64,000 nucleotides of DNA from positions 85,817 through 149,816 of the forward strand of contig NZ_LMUL01000003.1 in NCBI RefSeq assembly GCF_009765965.1. Reading direction: 5' to 3'. How positions within the stretch are numbered: the first letter of the stretch is position 1; each line of letters opens with the position of its first letter. Shown piece after piece: positions 17,390 through 26,213 of the stretch. Source of the stretch: Caulobacter sp. S45 (GTDB lineage Bacteria; Pseudomonadota; Alphaproteobacteria; Caulobacterales; Caulobacteraceae). Made by a program: the position numbers and the translations under genes. Under the pieces are notes generated by a model. That model had not been told where the DNA came from and made no database searches. It was given only the letters and a program-made list of their open reading frames with translations.

Positions 17390-17737
17390 ATGACCGACAC
17401 CCTCGCCGCCGCCGATCCCGTCCACGCCTTCATCACCAAGACGGTGCAGGAACATCCTATCGTCCTGTTCATGAAGGGCGTGCCGGACCAGCCCAAGTGC
17501 GGCTTCTCCTCGCTGGTGGTCCAGGTGCTCGACCACCTCGGCGCCGAGTTCGTGGGCGTGGACGTGCTGCAGGACGAGAGCCTGCGCCAGGGCGTAAAGA
17601 GTTACAGCGACTGGCCGACCATCCCGCAGCTCTATGTGAAGGGCGAATTCGTCGGCGGCTCGGACATCGTGCGCGAGATGTTCCAGTCCGGCGAACTGAA
17701 GCCCTTGCTGGTGGAAAAGGGCGTTCTCCCCGCCTGA
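17390..17737 (+). CDS. grxD: Monothiol glutaredoxin (CGFS type)
   Basis: This 115-residue Grx4-type protein carries or transfers [2Fe-2S] clusters and partners BolA proteins. The motif HPIVLFMKGVPDQPKCGFS gives the monothiol CGFS site, followed by the WPTIPQLYV and GGSDI glutathione-binding motifs. ATG 17390 has GAGG 5 nt upstream. It forms a cluster with bolA and the aldo-keto reductase-like gene, and a strong hairpin follows it. Confidence 0.96.
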   Translation: MTDTLAAADPVHAFITKTVQEHPIVLFMKGVPDQPKCGFSSLVVQVLDHLGAEFVGVDVLQDESLRQGVKSYSDWPTIPQLYVKGEFVGGSDIVREMFQSGELKPLLVEKGVLPA

Positions 17738-17744
17738 GACTGAT

Positions 17745-17770
17745 CGGGGCGACTTGCTGAAGTCGCCCCG
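17745..17770. terminator. Strong hairpin between convergent grxD and phaZ
   Basis: A perfect 11-bp stem (17745-17755 with 17760-17770) and a 4-nt loop lie 7 bp after the grxD stop and before the convergent phaZ stop. No T-tract is adjacent, but the stem strength and position suit bidirectional termination. Confidence 0.6.
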
Positions 17771-17782
17771 CCCTACACCGCT

Positions 17783-19033
17783 TTACCTTGCGTCGTGACG
17801 CAGGATGAATTCACGCACCCGCGGATAGATTTCGTCGCGGAAGCGGCGGCCGTTGAACACGCCGTAGTGGCCGACGTGCGGCTGGACATACAGCTCCTTG
17901 TGCTTGTCCGGCAGGCCCGAGCAGAGACCATGCGCCGCCTGGGTCTGGCCGACGCCCGAGATATCGTCGTTCTCGCCCTCCACCGTCATCAGGCCGATGT
18001 CGGTGATGGCGTCCAGCTTCACCTTGCGGCCGTCATGATGGACCAGCTCGCCGCGTGGCAGCAGGTGGCTCTGGAACACCACGTCGATGGTCTGGAGGTA
18101 GAACTCCTCCGTCAGATCCATCACCGACAGGTATTCGTCGTAGAATTCCAGGTGCGTGTCGGCCGCGTCGCCGTCGCCGCTGACCAGGTCCTCGAAATAC
18201 TGCTGGTGCGCCTGCTTGTGGCGCTCGGCGTTCATGCTCATGAAGCCCATCAGCTGGACCATGCCGGGATAGACCCGCCGCATCGCGCCTGGATAGGGCG
18301 GCGGCACGGTGTAGATCAGGTTGGACTTGAACCAGGCGAAGGGCCGCTCCTCGGCCAGCTTGGTGGGCACGGTGGGCGCCAGACGCGCATCGATCGGCGA
18401 ACCCATGAAGGTCATGGAGGCCGGACGTGACTCCTCCTTGTCCTCGGCCATCAGGGCGGCGGCGGCGAGCACGCACGGTCCCGGCTGGCAGACCGCGACC
18501 AGATGGGTGCTCGGGCCGAGCGCGCGCACCATCTCGCGGATATGGTCGATATAGTCGTAGAAATCGAAACGGCCTTCCGCGACCGGCACCTCGCGCGCGT
18601 TCACCCAGTCGGTGACGTAGACGTCGTGGTCCTGCAGGAAGGTCTCGATCGTACCGCGCAGCAGGGTGGCGTAGTGGCCCGACATCGGGGCCACGATCAG
18701 CACCGCCGGCTCCATCGTATGGCGCCCCGCGCGGCGCAGGTCGGTGCGGTAGCGGGCGAAATGCACCAGCTTGCACCAGGGCGAGGACCAGTCCACCGCC
18801 TGGCGCACCCGAACGGGCGTGCCGTCGATCTCGACGCTGTCGATGCGCCAGTCCGGCTTGCCGTAGCGCCGGGTCAGGTTGTTGAACAGGTCCGCCGCCG
18901 CATAGATGTTGCGCCCGAACGGAGTGTCGGCGGCGGGGTTGAGCGGATTGTGCCAGAAGTCCCGCGTCATCCGCGCGGCCCACCGCGCCGGGGTGACGGC
19001 GTTGTAGGCCATTTCGCTCCAAGCATAGAGCAT
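17783..19033 (-). CDS. phaZ: Intracellular polyhydroxyalkanoate depolymerase
   Basis: This 416-residue cytoplasmic PHB depolymerase acts on amorphous granule polymer. It has the N-terminal MLYAWSEMAYNAV and W-DFWHNPLNP blocks, the alpha/beta-hydrolase core beginning at VLIVAPMSGHYATLLRGT, and a catalytic Cys182 in AVCQPGPC where lipases have Ser, as in the intracellular PhaZ family. The C-terminal VGHYGVFNGRRFR should supply the catalytic His. The upstream region contains a CTGC-N3-GCAG motif like that reported for the polymer-sensing repressor PhaR. Confidence 0.95.
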   Translation of the reverse strand: MLYAWSEMAYNAVTPARWAARMTRDFWHNPLNPAADTPFGRNIYAAADLFNNLTRRYGKPDWRIDSVEIDGTPVRVRQAVDWSSPWCKLVHFARYRTDLRRAGRHTMEPAVLIVAPMSGHYATLLRGTIETFLQDHDVYVTDWVNAREVPVAEGRFDFYDYIDHIREMVRALGPSTHLVAVCQPGPCVLAAAALMAEDKEESRPASMTFMGSPIDARLAPTVPTKLAEERPFAWFKSNLIYTVPPPYPGAMRRVYPGMVQLMGFMSMNAERHKQAHQQYFEDLVSGDGDAADTHLEFYDEYLSVMDLTEEFYLQTIDVVFQSHLLPRGELVHHDGRKVKLDAITDIGLMTVEGENDDISGVGQTQAAHGLCSGLPDKHKELYVQPHVGHYGVFNGRRFRDEIYPRVREFILRHDAR

Positions 19034-19122
19034 GGGTGATGATCCTCCGGCTGTCTCGGAAGACTAAGCGTCGCCGCTTAAGATTCCGGAACGAAGCTCT
19101 TGCGTGGTCTCAAACGCCACTG

Positions 19123-19133
19123 CTGCAGTGCAG
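19123..19133. promoter_or_regulatory. Candidate PhaR-binding site upstream of phaZ
   Basis: CTGC-AGT-GCAG, an exact match to the CTGC-N3/4-GCAG pattern described for PhaR of Rhodobacter, lies about 90 bp upstream of the phaZ start, in its probable promoter. phaR itself is not in the window. Confidence 0.4.
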
Positions 19134-19175
19134 TATCACAACGCCGACGCCCCCGGTTAGGGTTTCAGCGCCCCG

Positions 19176-19775
19176 TCAGCCGTGCATGGCTGCGGCGATC
19201 TGTTGCGTCAGTTGGGTTGGCGGCGCGGCCTCGTCCAGCGGACGCGAGAACCGGCCCTTCGGGTCCATCAGATAGACCCCCGCGCTATGCTGCATCCCAT
19301 AATCGGCCCCGGTCCCGGCCTTGGCGTAGAAGACGTGGTAGCCGTTGGCGATCGCGGCCACCTGGGCCGGCGAACCGGTCAGGCCGATCAGGCCGCCCGG
19401 CGGATAGCCCTGGTTGGCGACGTAGAGCTTCATCTGCGCGGGCGTGTCGCGGGCGGGGTCGATGCTGACGAACACCACCTGGAAGTCCTTGCGCGCCGGG
19501 CCCAGCTTGGCGGCCGCGACGTTGAGCGCCAGCAGGGTGGCCGGGCAGGTGTCGGGGCAGTTGGTGTAGCCGAAGAAGACCGCGCTCCACTTGCCGGCCA
19601 GCACCCGCTGGTCGACGGCGCGACCGCCCTGGTCGACCAGGGCGAAGGGTCCGCCGATGGACGCGCTCGCATCCCCGGATGGCGCGGCGGAAGAGCCCGG
19701 ATGGGGCGCGCGCAGCACCGCCACGCCGAGGCCGGCGACGATCACCGCCCCCAAGGCCAACACCGCCAGACGCAT
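19176..19775 (-). CDS. SCO1/SenC family copper chaperone
   Basis: This 199-residue membrane-anchored thioredoxin-fold protein delivers copper to cytochrome c oxidase CuA. One N-terminal helix (LAVLALGAVIVAGLGVAVL) precedes the periplasmic domain. The copper-binding CPDTC (in GYTNCPDTCP) and the distal His (GMQHSAGVYL) are present. ATG 19775 is preferred because the longer frame (ATG 19889) leaves only 9 bp to the divergent regB start. SenC beside regB-regA is the arrangement known from Rhodobacter. Confidence 0.92.
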   Translation of the reverse strand: MRLAVLALGAVIVAGLGVAVLRAPHPGSSAAPSGDASASIGGPFALVDQGGRAVDQRVLAGKWSAVFFGYTNCPDTCPATLLALNVAAAKLGPARKDFQVVFVSIDPARDTPAQMKLYVANQGYPPGGLIGLTGSPAQVAAIANGYHVFYAKAGTGADYGMQHSAGVYLMDPKGRFSRPLDEAAPPTQLTQQIAAAMHG

Positions 19776-19898
19776 CGGGTTGGGCGTTCGGGAACGCCTG
19801 GGCGACGAAACGCCTTTCGTTCCCGGCTTGCCTGACGCACCCTGTCCACGGGTGTCACGCCCGGAAGTCTCTTTCAAATCTCGAACCATCGTCCGTGC

Positions 19899-21302
19899 AT
19901 GGCCTCATCCCCCCAGACAGCGCCGCCAACTCCCCGGTTCGATAAGCCCCGCACCCGGGGCTGGCAAGCCGGCTGGAACCAGCCCGAGGTCGCCGACGCC
20001 GGCGAGGGCCGGCTGTGGGATTGGGCCCAGGCGCGCCGGGGCCTGAGGCTGCGGACCCTGGTGCTGCTGCGCTGGGTGGCCATTTCCGGCCAGACCTGCG
20101 CGGTGGTCTGGGTGGTGCTCATGCACCTGACCGCGCCGGTGGGCCTGTGCCTGCTGGTGATCGCGGCGGCGGGGTGGCTGAACCTCTCGGCTACCCTGAC
20201 CTGGCCCGGCGTGCGGCTGGCCGGGAACCGCGAGGCGGTGCTGCAGCTGGCCTTCGACCTGATCGAGCTGGCCGTCCTGCTTGGACTGACCGGCGGGCTG
20301 AAGAACCCCTTCGCTCTGTTGCTGATCGCGCCGGTGACAGTGGGCGCGGCCACCCTGCCAACCCGCCACGCGGCCATGCTGGGCGTCCTGGCCCTGGCCG
20401 CCACGGCCGTGCTCGGCTTCTGGTCGGCGCCCCTGCCCTGGCCGTCCGGCATCCCCTTCTCGCCCCCGCCGCTGTACGTGGCCGGCGTGGGGATCGCGCT
20501 GGCGGTCGGCATCGTCTTCACCGCGGCCTACGCGTGGCAGGCGTCGGCGGAGGCTTCGCGCATGGAGCTGGCCCTGGCCGCCACCCAGGCGGTGCTGGCG
20601 CGCGAGCAGCGGCTGTCGGCGCTGGGCGGCCTGGCGGCGGCGGCGGCCCACGAGCTGGGCACGCCCCTGGCGACCATCCAGGTGGTGACCAAGGAGATGA
20701 TCCGCAGCCTGGAGCCCGGCCCCCTGTTCGACGACGTCCAACTGCTGATCGAGCAGGCGGAGCGATGCCGCGCCATCCTGCGCAAGCTGTCCCAGGAGCC
20801 CGACACCGCCGACGCCCATCACGCCCGCATGAGCCTGTCGCAGCTGCTGGACGAAGTGGCCGACCCGCATCGCGACGGTGTCGTGGTCATCGACTGCGAG
20901 GTCTCTTGCGCGCCCGGCGCGGCGATCCTGGAGGTCCAACGCATGCCGGAAGTGCTGCACGGCCTGTCGGCCTTCGTGGAGAACGCGGTGGACTTCGCCG
21001 AATCGGCGGTGGACCTCACGGCCTATTACGACGACGCCCAGCTGATCATCGAAGTGCGCGACGACGGTCCCGGCTTCTCGGCCGACGTCATCGGCAAGCT
21101 TGGCCAGCCCTACATAACCACCCGCAGCCAGGGGGAGAATTCGCGCTCGTCGCACCTGGGGATGGGTCTCGGTTTCTTCATCGCCAAGACGCTTCTGGAG
21201 CGCACCGGCGCCCTGGTCGAGTTCCGCAACGCCAAGCGCGGCGGCGCCTGCATAACGGCCCGTTGGACACGCGAACGCATCGCCGTGCAGGAACCTGTTT
21301 AA
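19899..21302 (+). CDS. regB: Redox-sensing histidine kinase RegB/PrrB/ActS
   Basis: This 467-residue kinase has six likely transmembrane helices (residues 55-210), a H-box with His251 (AAAHELGTPLATI), and an ATPase domain (N-box ENAVDFAES, DDGPGFS, GMGLGFFIAK). It keeps both redox features known in Rhodobacter RegB: the quinone-binding GGLKNPF heptad at 132-138 and the redox-active cysteine, here Cys290 in EQAERCRAILRKL. It should control respiration genes in answer to the quinone pool. The response regulator regA follows 82 bp downstream. Confidence 0.94.
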   Translation: MASSPQTAPPTPRFDKPRTRGWQAGWNQPEVADAGEGRLWDWAQARRGLRLRTLVLLRWVAISGQTCAVVWVVLMHLTAPVGLCLLVIAAAGWLNLSATLTWPGVRLAGNREAVLQLAFDLIELAVLLGLTGGLKNPFALLLIAPVTVGAATLPTRHAAMLGVLALAATAVLGFWSAPLPWPSGIPFSPPPLYVAGVGIALAVGIVFTAAYAWQASAEASRMELALAATQAVLAREQRLSALGGLAAAAAHELGTPLATIQVVTKEMIRSLEPGPLFDDVQLLIEQAERCRAILRKLSQEPDTADAHHARMSLSQLLDEVADPHRDGVVVIDCEVSCAPGAAILEVQRMPEVLHGLSAFVENAVDFAESAVDLTAYYDDAQLIIEVRDDGPGFSADVIGKLGQPYITTRSQGENSRSSHLGMGLGFFIAKTLLERTGALVEFRNAKRGGACITARWTRERIAVQEPV

Positions 21303-21384
21303 AACTCTTGTGTTGAGGGCGTCGGGACTGCGACATTATGGCGAGACGCGTGTTACGGCCGCACGCTGAGCTTTGGAGCCCAGA

Positions 21385-21945
21385 ATGACCGACATCTCCG
21401 CTGCTATTGCAGCCCTAGCCGAGAAATCGGTTCTGGTGCTGGACGACGACGCGCCGCTGCGTACACGGCTGGGACGCGCCCTGGAACAGCGGGGCTTCGA
21501 GGTGGTGCTGGTGGGCAGCGTCGCCGAGGCGGTCCAGGCCGTGAAGGAAAAGCCCCCCGCCTTCGCTGTGCTCGACATGCGGCTGGAGGACGGCAACGGC
21601 CTACAGGTGGTCGAGACCATCCAGGCGGTGCGCCCTGACGCGCGAGTGGTCATGCTCACCGGCTACGGCAACATCGCCACCGCGGTCGCCGCGGTTAAGG
21701 CGGGGGCGGTCGACTACCTGCCCAAGCCCGCAGACGCCGACGATGTGGCCCGCGCCCTGCTGGCGGCCCGCGAAGGCGGATCGCCCGCCCCGCCCGAGAA
21801 CCCGATGTCCGCCGACCGGGTGCGCTGGGAGCATATCCAGCGCGTCTACGAGCTGTGCGGCCACAACATCTCCGAGACCGCACGGCGGCTGAACATGCAC
21901 CGCCGGACCCTGCAACGGATTCTGGCCAAGCGGGCGCCGCGCTAG
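21385..21945 (+). CDS. regA: Response regulator RegA/PrrA/ActR
   Basis: This 186-residue partner of RegB has a receiver domain with acidic pocket DDD at 20-22, phospho-acceptor Asp64 (VLDMRLEDGNG) and Lys114. After a proline-rich linker comes a Fis-type helix-turn-helix (residues 160-186, ISETARRLNMHRRTLQRIL), which is nearly invariant in this family. ATG 21385 follows GGAG at 21375-21378. It activates redox-controlled respiratory and carbon genes. A hairpin follows the stop. Confidence 0.95.
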   Translation: MTDISAAIAALAEKSVLVLDDDAPLRTRLGRALEQRGFEVVLVGSVAEAVQAVKEKPPAFAVLDMRLEDGNGLQVVETIQAVRPDARVVMLTGYGNIATAVAAVKAGAVDYLPKPADADDVARALLAAREGGSPAPPENPMSADRVRWEHIQRVYELCGHNISETARRLNMHRRTLQRILAKRAPR

Positions 21946-21954
21946 GAAATTCTT

Positions 21955-21975
21955 CTCCCCTGCGAAGCGGGGGAG
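21955..21975. terminator. Hairpin after regA
   Basis: CTCCCC and GGGGAG arms (21955-21960 with 21970-21975), extended by GC pairs to a GAA loop, lie between the convergent stops of regA and the HIT gene. There is no T-tract. Confidence 0.4.
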
Positions 21976-21982
21976 GAGGACT

Positions 21983-22444
21983 TCAGCCGGTGAATACGCC
22001 CAAGGCGGCGGCCTGCGCCGCTTCCCGCGCTTCCACCTCATAGGCCCGAGCTACGCCGACACCCCAGACCGGGCCGGGCCAGGCGACGTCGTCCCGGCGG
22101 CGACCCACGATATGGATGTGGAGCTGGGCCGTCACATTGCCCAGCGCCCCGACGTTCAGCTTGTCGATCGGGCGGCCGAGCGCCTCGCCCATCGCCCGCA
22201 CCGCCGCGCCCGCCAGGACGATCTCGTCCATCAGCAGGCTGCGTTCGTCCCGGCCGAGTTGCTCGATCTCCGTATGACCCGCACGCCGGGGGATCAGCAC
22301 GATCCACGGCCAGCGCCCGTCGTCCTGCAGCCGCGCGTCGCACAGCCCGAGCGAGGCAAGCGGCCTGGAGCCGGTCAGGAACGCGGGATCGACGGCGAAC
22401 TCCGCCGCCTCGGCTTCCACCTCAGGCGGCGTTGGAGACGTCAT
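21983..22444 (-). CDS. HIT-domain nucleotide hydrolase/transferase family protein
   Basis: This 153-residue histidine-triad protein of the bacterial group with QLHIHIVGR (His109, His111) has the catalytic region LNVGALGNVTAQLH and the closing WPGPVWG. The first histidine of the triad is Gln, as is usual in this group. Members hydrolyse dinucleotide polyphosphates or nucleoside phosphoramidates; the substrate is unknown. Start ATG 22444 overlaps the end of the MHYT kinase gene by 23 nt, so the two form an operon, though a functional link is only an inference. Confidence 0.88.
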   Translation of the reverse strand: MTSPTPPEVEAEAAEFAVDPAFLTGSRPLASLGLCDARLQDDGRWPWIVLIPRRAGHTEIEQLGRDERSLLMDEIVLAGAAVRAMGEALGRPIDKLNVGALGNVTAQLHIHIVGRRRDDVAWPGPVWGVGVARAYEVEAREAAQAAALGVFTG

Positions 22445-24728
22445 TGGCCGCAGTCTGCAGGTCGAACGCGCGGCCGATCTCTTCCAGCAGGCGGGCGGCG
22501 GTGATCGGCTTGCCGACATGGCGGTCGGCCCCGGCGGCGAGCGAAGCGGCCACATGTTCGGCCAGCACGTTGGCGGTGAGCGCGATCATCGGCGTGCGCG
22601 GCAGGTGGCTGGCGCTCTCGAACTCGCGGATCGCCCGCATGGCGGTCAGACCGTCCATCACCGGCATCTGCAGGTCCATCAGCACCAGGTCGTAGCGGCC
22701 ATGCTGGAAGGCCTGCAGCGCCTCGGCCCCGTTCTCCACCGATGTCAGCGCCGATTCCGTGGCGCCGAGGATCAACTCGACCACCTGGCGGTTGGTAGGA
22801 TGGTCGTCGGCCAGCAAGACCCGCAGCGGATGGTCCGCCTCGTCCGCATCTGCGGTGGCGTAAAGGGGCTCGGCCCACTCGCTCGTTTCGCCGGTGGCGT
22901 CGATCCCGTCGGGCGCTTGGGACAGGGTGACGTTGAAGGCGAAGGTCGAGCCTCGGCCCGGATGCGAGCTGGCGGTCAGTTCGCCGCCCAGACGCTCGAC
23001 GATCCGGCGCGACAGGGCCAGGCCCAGTCCAGCTCCGCCGAACTTGCGGGTCATCGAGCCGTCGGCCTGCTCGAAGCCGTCGAACAGGCGATCCGCCCGC
23101 GCCGCGTCGAAGCCCACGCCCGTGTCGACGACCTCGAAGCGCAGGCGGCGGGTCTGATCGGTCTCCTCGGCCTCGAACAGGACCAGCACCCCGCCGGTCT
23201 CGGTGAACTTGACCGCGTTGCTGAGCAGGTTGGTCAGCACTTGCCGCATACGCGCGGCGTCGCCCATGGCGCGAAGGTTGGGGCGGCTGCGGATATCGAC
23301 TTCCAGCGCAATGCCCTTGGCGTGCGCGCCCGGAGTGAACGCCAAGGCCGCCTCGCGCACCACTTTCGCGGGGTCGAACGCCTCGTGGACCAGCGTCACC
23401 TCGCCCGACTGCATTTCCGAGAAGTCCAGGATCGAGGAGATCTGTTCGGTCAGGTTCTGGGCGGAGGCGAGCATCGCGTCCACCATCAGGCGCTGCTGGT
23501 CGTTCAGCTCGGTGCGGGCCAGCACGTCGCCCAGACCCACGACCCCGTTCAGCGGCGTGCGCAGTTCGTGGCTGAGATTGGACAGGAACTCCGTCTTGAC
23601 CCGATCCGCTGCTTCGGCGCGGGCGAGAGCCGCCTTCAGATCGGTCACGTCGGTGGCGACCGAGATCAGGCCGCCGTCGACCGTCCGCTTCTCCTGGATT
23701 CGTAGCCACTTGCCGGCGCGATTCTGCTCCATCGTCCGGTTCTCGAAGCCGCCGGCGCGTTCGGCCATATGCTCTTCGATCCACTCGGCCTCGCGTCCGA
23801 GCGCCTCGGGATAGAGGCCAGCGGCGACGCTCGCCTCGAGCGATGTGCGGTAGGGCAGGCCTTCGGCGAGCTGCACGCCGTTGAGACCGGTTCCCTCTTC
23901 GTAGCGCCGGTTCCAGATCACGGCCGCGTCGGCGGCGTCATGATAGGCGAGCGACGCCGGCATGGCCTCGATCAGCTCGCGCAGACGCGACAGTGCGCCG
24001 GCGCTGGTGCGGGCGTTGATCATGATCGCCAGTACGGTCATGCTGATCGCCAGCAGCAGAGTCGCCGCCACGCTGATCGCCAAATACAGCGGCGGCATCA
24101 GGCCGGCGCCGAGGGTCACACGCGGGTCGGGCGTGATCGTCAGCGCGGTCACGCCGACGAAATGCACCGAACAGATGGACAGGGTGAGGACGCCGCCGCT
24201 GAGCATGCGGTCGCCCCAGGTATGCAGCCGCCTTACGAACACCGACCCCAGGCCGGCGATCAGCGAGGCGGCGACGACGGAGGCCGTGACGTAGCCGTAG
24301 TCGATGTGGAACACGCCGGTGGTGCGGTACGCCCCCATGGCGACGTAGTGCATCGCCACGCCGGCCAGCCCGAGGCCGCATCCGGTCGCGAACCGGCCCC
24401 GCCAGGTCTTGGATCGGCTGAGCATGAAGAAGGCCAGACCGGTGCCGACGACAGCCACGATCCAGCCGGCCAGCACCGTGACCGGGTCATAGGCGGCCGG
24501 CATGCCGGGCCTGAAGCTGAGCATGGCGATGAAATGGGTCGCCCAGAACCCCGAGCCCGCAGCGATCGCGGAGGCGCCGAGCCAGAGCAAACCGGCTTCC
24601 CGCTCCCCCCGAACCGCCTTGTCCAACAAGCTACAGGCCAGGACGCTGACCCCGAAGCATATCAAGCCCGCGAGCACGACCAGTCGCAGGTCATGTGCGG
24701 TCGCAATACAGCCGACCACTTTGAACAT
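22422..24728 (-). CDS. MHYT-domain hybrid histidine kinase with receiver
   Basis: This 768-residue membrane sensor has, in order: a seven-helix MHYT domain (residues 10-235) with three repeats (ATHFIAM, AMHYVAM and SVHFVGV); a PAS-like segment (245-365); HisKA with His387 in SHELRTPLNG; HATPase (490-605); and a C-terminal receiver with Asp685. MHYT domains are predicted to bind copper and sense gases such as O2, CO or NO. ATG 24728 follows GGAG by 7 nt; the longer frame runs into argD. No output regulator is adjacent, so phosphate may pass to a distant phosphotransferase. Confidence 0.92.
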   Translation of the reverse strand: MFKVVGCIATAHDLRLVVLAGLICFGVSVLACSLLDKAVRGEREAGLLWLGASAIAAGSGFWATHFIAMLSFRPGMPAAYDPVTVLAGWIVAVVGTGLAFFMLSRSKTWRGRFATGCGLGLAGVAMHYVAMGAYRTTGVFHIDYGYVTASVVAASLIAGLGSVFVRRLHTWGDRMLSGGVLTLSICSVHFVGVTALTITPDPRVTLGAGLMPPLYLAISVAATLLLAISMTVLAIMINARTSAGALSRLRELIEAMPASLAYHDAADAAVIWNRRYEEGTGLNGVQLAEGLPYRTSLEASVAAGLYPEALGREAEWIEEHMAERAGGFENRTMEQNRAGKWLRIQEKRTVDGGLISVATDVTDLKAALARAEAADRVKTEFLSNLSHELRTPLNGVVGLGDVLARTELNDQQRLMVDAMLASAQNLTEQISSILDFSEMQSGEVTLVHEAFDPAKVVREAALAFTPGAHAKGIALEVDIRSRPNLRAMGDAARMRQVLTNLLSNAVKFTETGGVLVLFEAEETDQTRRLRFEVVDTGVGFDAARADRLFDGFEQADGSMTRKFGGAGLGLALSRRIVERLGGELTASSHPGRGSTFAFNVTLSQAPDGIDATGETSEWAEPLYATADADEADHPLRVLLADDHPTNRQVVELILGATESALTSVENGAEALQAFQHGRYDLVLMDLQMPVMDGLTAMRAIREFESASHLPRTPMIALTANVLAEHVAASLAAGADRHVGKPITAARLLEEIGRAFDLQTAANDVSNAA

Positions 24729-24905
24729 CACATGCTCCAACCGCAATGTGGACAACATGAGCCCAAAAAAGATTAACCAACGATGTAATGGCCCTGCCGG
24801 AAGCCTCGTTAACCTTTCATTGTCCATGGATGTTCGGCTTCCACGCGATAGGGCCACCCCGAAGTTGACTTTCGAGTCCAGGCGGTCGAAACGTCGCCGC
24901 CTTCC

Positions 24906-24940
24906 GTCCTCGGATTCCATCCGGGGACCTTTCGCTTTTT
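24906..24940 (+). promoter_or_regulatory. Hairpin plus T-tract in the argD leader (attenuator candidate)
   Basis: A 10-bp stem including one G-T pair (24906-24915 with 24919-24928, 3-nt loop) is followed by CTTTCGCTTTTT, then directly by the argD ribosome site GGGAG (24941-24945). An intrinsic terminator just before the ribosome site suggests conditional read-through into argD. Confidence 0.45.
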
Positions 24941-24952
24941 GGGAGACGCCGA

Positions 24953-26194
24953 ATGGCTTCCCCGTCGCCACACGCCGCAACGGCCACGGTTCCCGCCGAC
25001 CACCTGATGGGCGTCTACAGCCGCGCCCAGCTGGCGTTCGACCGAGGCGAGGGCGTGCGACTGTATACGGCGCAAGGGGAAGCCTATCTCGACTGCATGG
25101 CCGGGATCGCGGTGAACGCACTCGGCCACGCCCACCCCAAGCTGGTCGAGGCGGTGAAATCCCAGGCCGAAAAGCTCTGGCACACCTCCAACATCTTCCG
25201 CATCCCGGGCCAGGAGGCCCTGGCCAAGGCGCTGACCGACGTCAGCTTCGCCGACGTGGTGTTCTTTACCAATTCGGGTACCGAAGCGATCGAGTGCGCG
25301 CTGAAGACTGCGCGTAAATATCACACCGCCAACGGCCATCCCGAGCGGATCGACATCATCGGCTTCGACGGCTCCTTCCACGGCCGGTCCTATGCGGCGA
25401 TCAACGCGGCGGGCAATCCGTCCTATGTGGAGGGCTTTGGCCCCACCCTGCCCGGCTACGTCCAGCTCAAGTTCGGCGACCACGACGCCTTGAAGGCCGC
25501 CATCGCCAGCCCGACCACGGCGGCGGTGATCATCGAGCCGGTCCAGGGCGAAGGCGGCGCGCGCGCAGTCCCCGACGCCGACCTGCGCGACATGCGGGCC
25601 CTGTGCGACGAGCACGGCGTCCTGCTGATCTACGACGAGGTGCAGTGTGGGCTGGGACGCACCGGCAAGCTGTTCGCCTACGAATGGTCGGGGGCCGCCC
25701 CCGACATCATGACCCTGGCCAAGGCGCTGGGCGGCGGCTTCCCCGTCGGCGCCTGCCTGGCCACCGCCGAGGCGGCCAAGGGCATGACCGCGGGCGTGCA
25801 CGGCTCCACCTACGGCGGCAACCCCTTGGCCATGGCGGTGGCGTCCGTGGCCCTGGAGGAACTGAGCAAGCCGGAACTGCTGGAGCACGTGAACGACGTG
25901 GCCGGCTATTTCGTCCAGCAGTTGGAGGGGCTGAAATCGCGCTTCCCCGACGTGGTGCTCGACGTGCGCGGACGCGGCCTGCTGATCGGGGTCAAGCTCG
26001 CCACCAACAACCGTGCCTTCATGCAGCTCGCCCGCGACCAGAAGCTGCTGGTCGCCGGCGGCGGCGACAACTGCGTGCGCCTGCTGCCACCCCTGGTGAT
26101 CACCCAGGAGGAGGCGCGCGAGGCGCTCGTGATGTTCGAAGCCGCCTGTGAAGTCGCCCGCGCCTCGATCAAGGCCGAGGACGCGTCCGCCTAA
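24953..26194 (+). CDS. argD: Acetylornithine aminotransferase
   Basis: This 413-residue class III PLP aminotransferase converts N-acetylglutamate semialdehyde to N-acetylornithine, and often succinyl-diaminopimelate too. Visible are [17 protein letters not shown], the PLP aspartate in [17 protein letters not shown] and the Schiff-base lysine in [16 protein letters not shown] 24953 follows GGGAG by 7 nt. argF starts 20 bp downstream, making an argD-argF unit as in many Alphaproteobacteria. A terminator-like hairpin lies immediately upstream. Confidence 0.95.
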   Translation: MASPSPHAATATVPADHLMGVYSRAQLAFDRGEGVRLYTAQGEAYLDCMAGIAVNALGHAHPKLVEAVKSQAEKLWHTSNIFRIPGQEALAKALTDVSFADVVFFTNSGTEAIECALKTARKYHTANGHPERIDIIGFDGSFHGRSYAAINAAGNPSYVEGFGPTLPGYVQLKFGDHDALKAAIASPTTAAVIIEPVQGEGGARAVPDADLRDMRALCDEHGVLLIYDEVQCGLGRTGKLFAYEWSGAAPDIMTLAKALGGGFPVGACLATAEAAKGMTAGVHGSTYGGNPLAMAVASVALEELSKPELLEHVNDVAGYFVQQLEGLKSRFPDVVLDVRGRGLLIGVKLATNNRAFMQLARDQKLLVAGGGDNCVRLLPPLVITQEEAREALVMFEAACEVARASIKAEDASA

Positions 26195-26213
26195 AGGCGG
26201 CGCGTCGCCTCGC

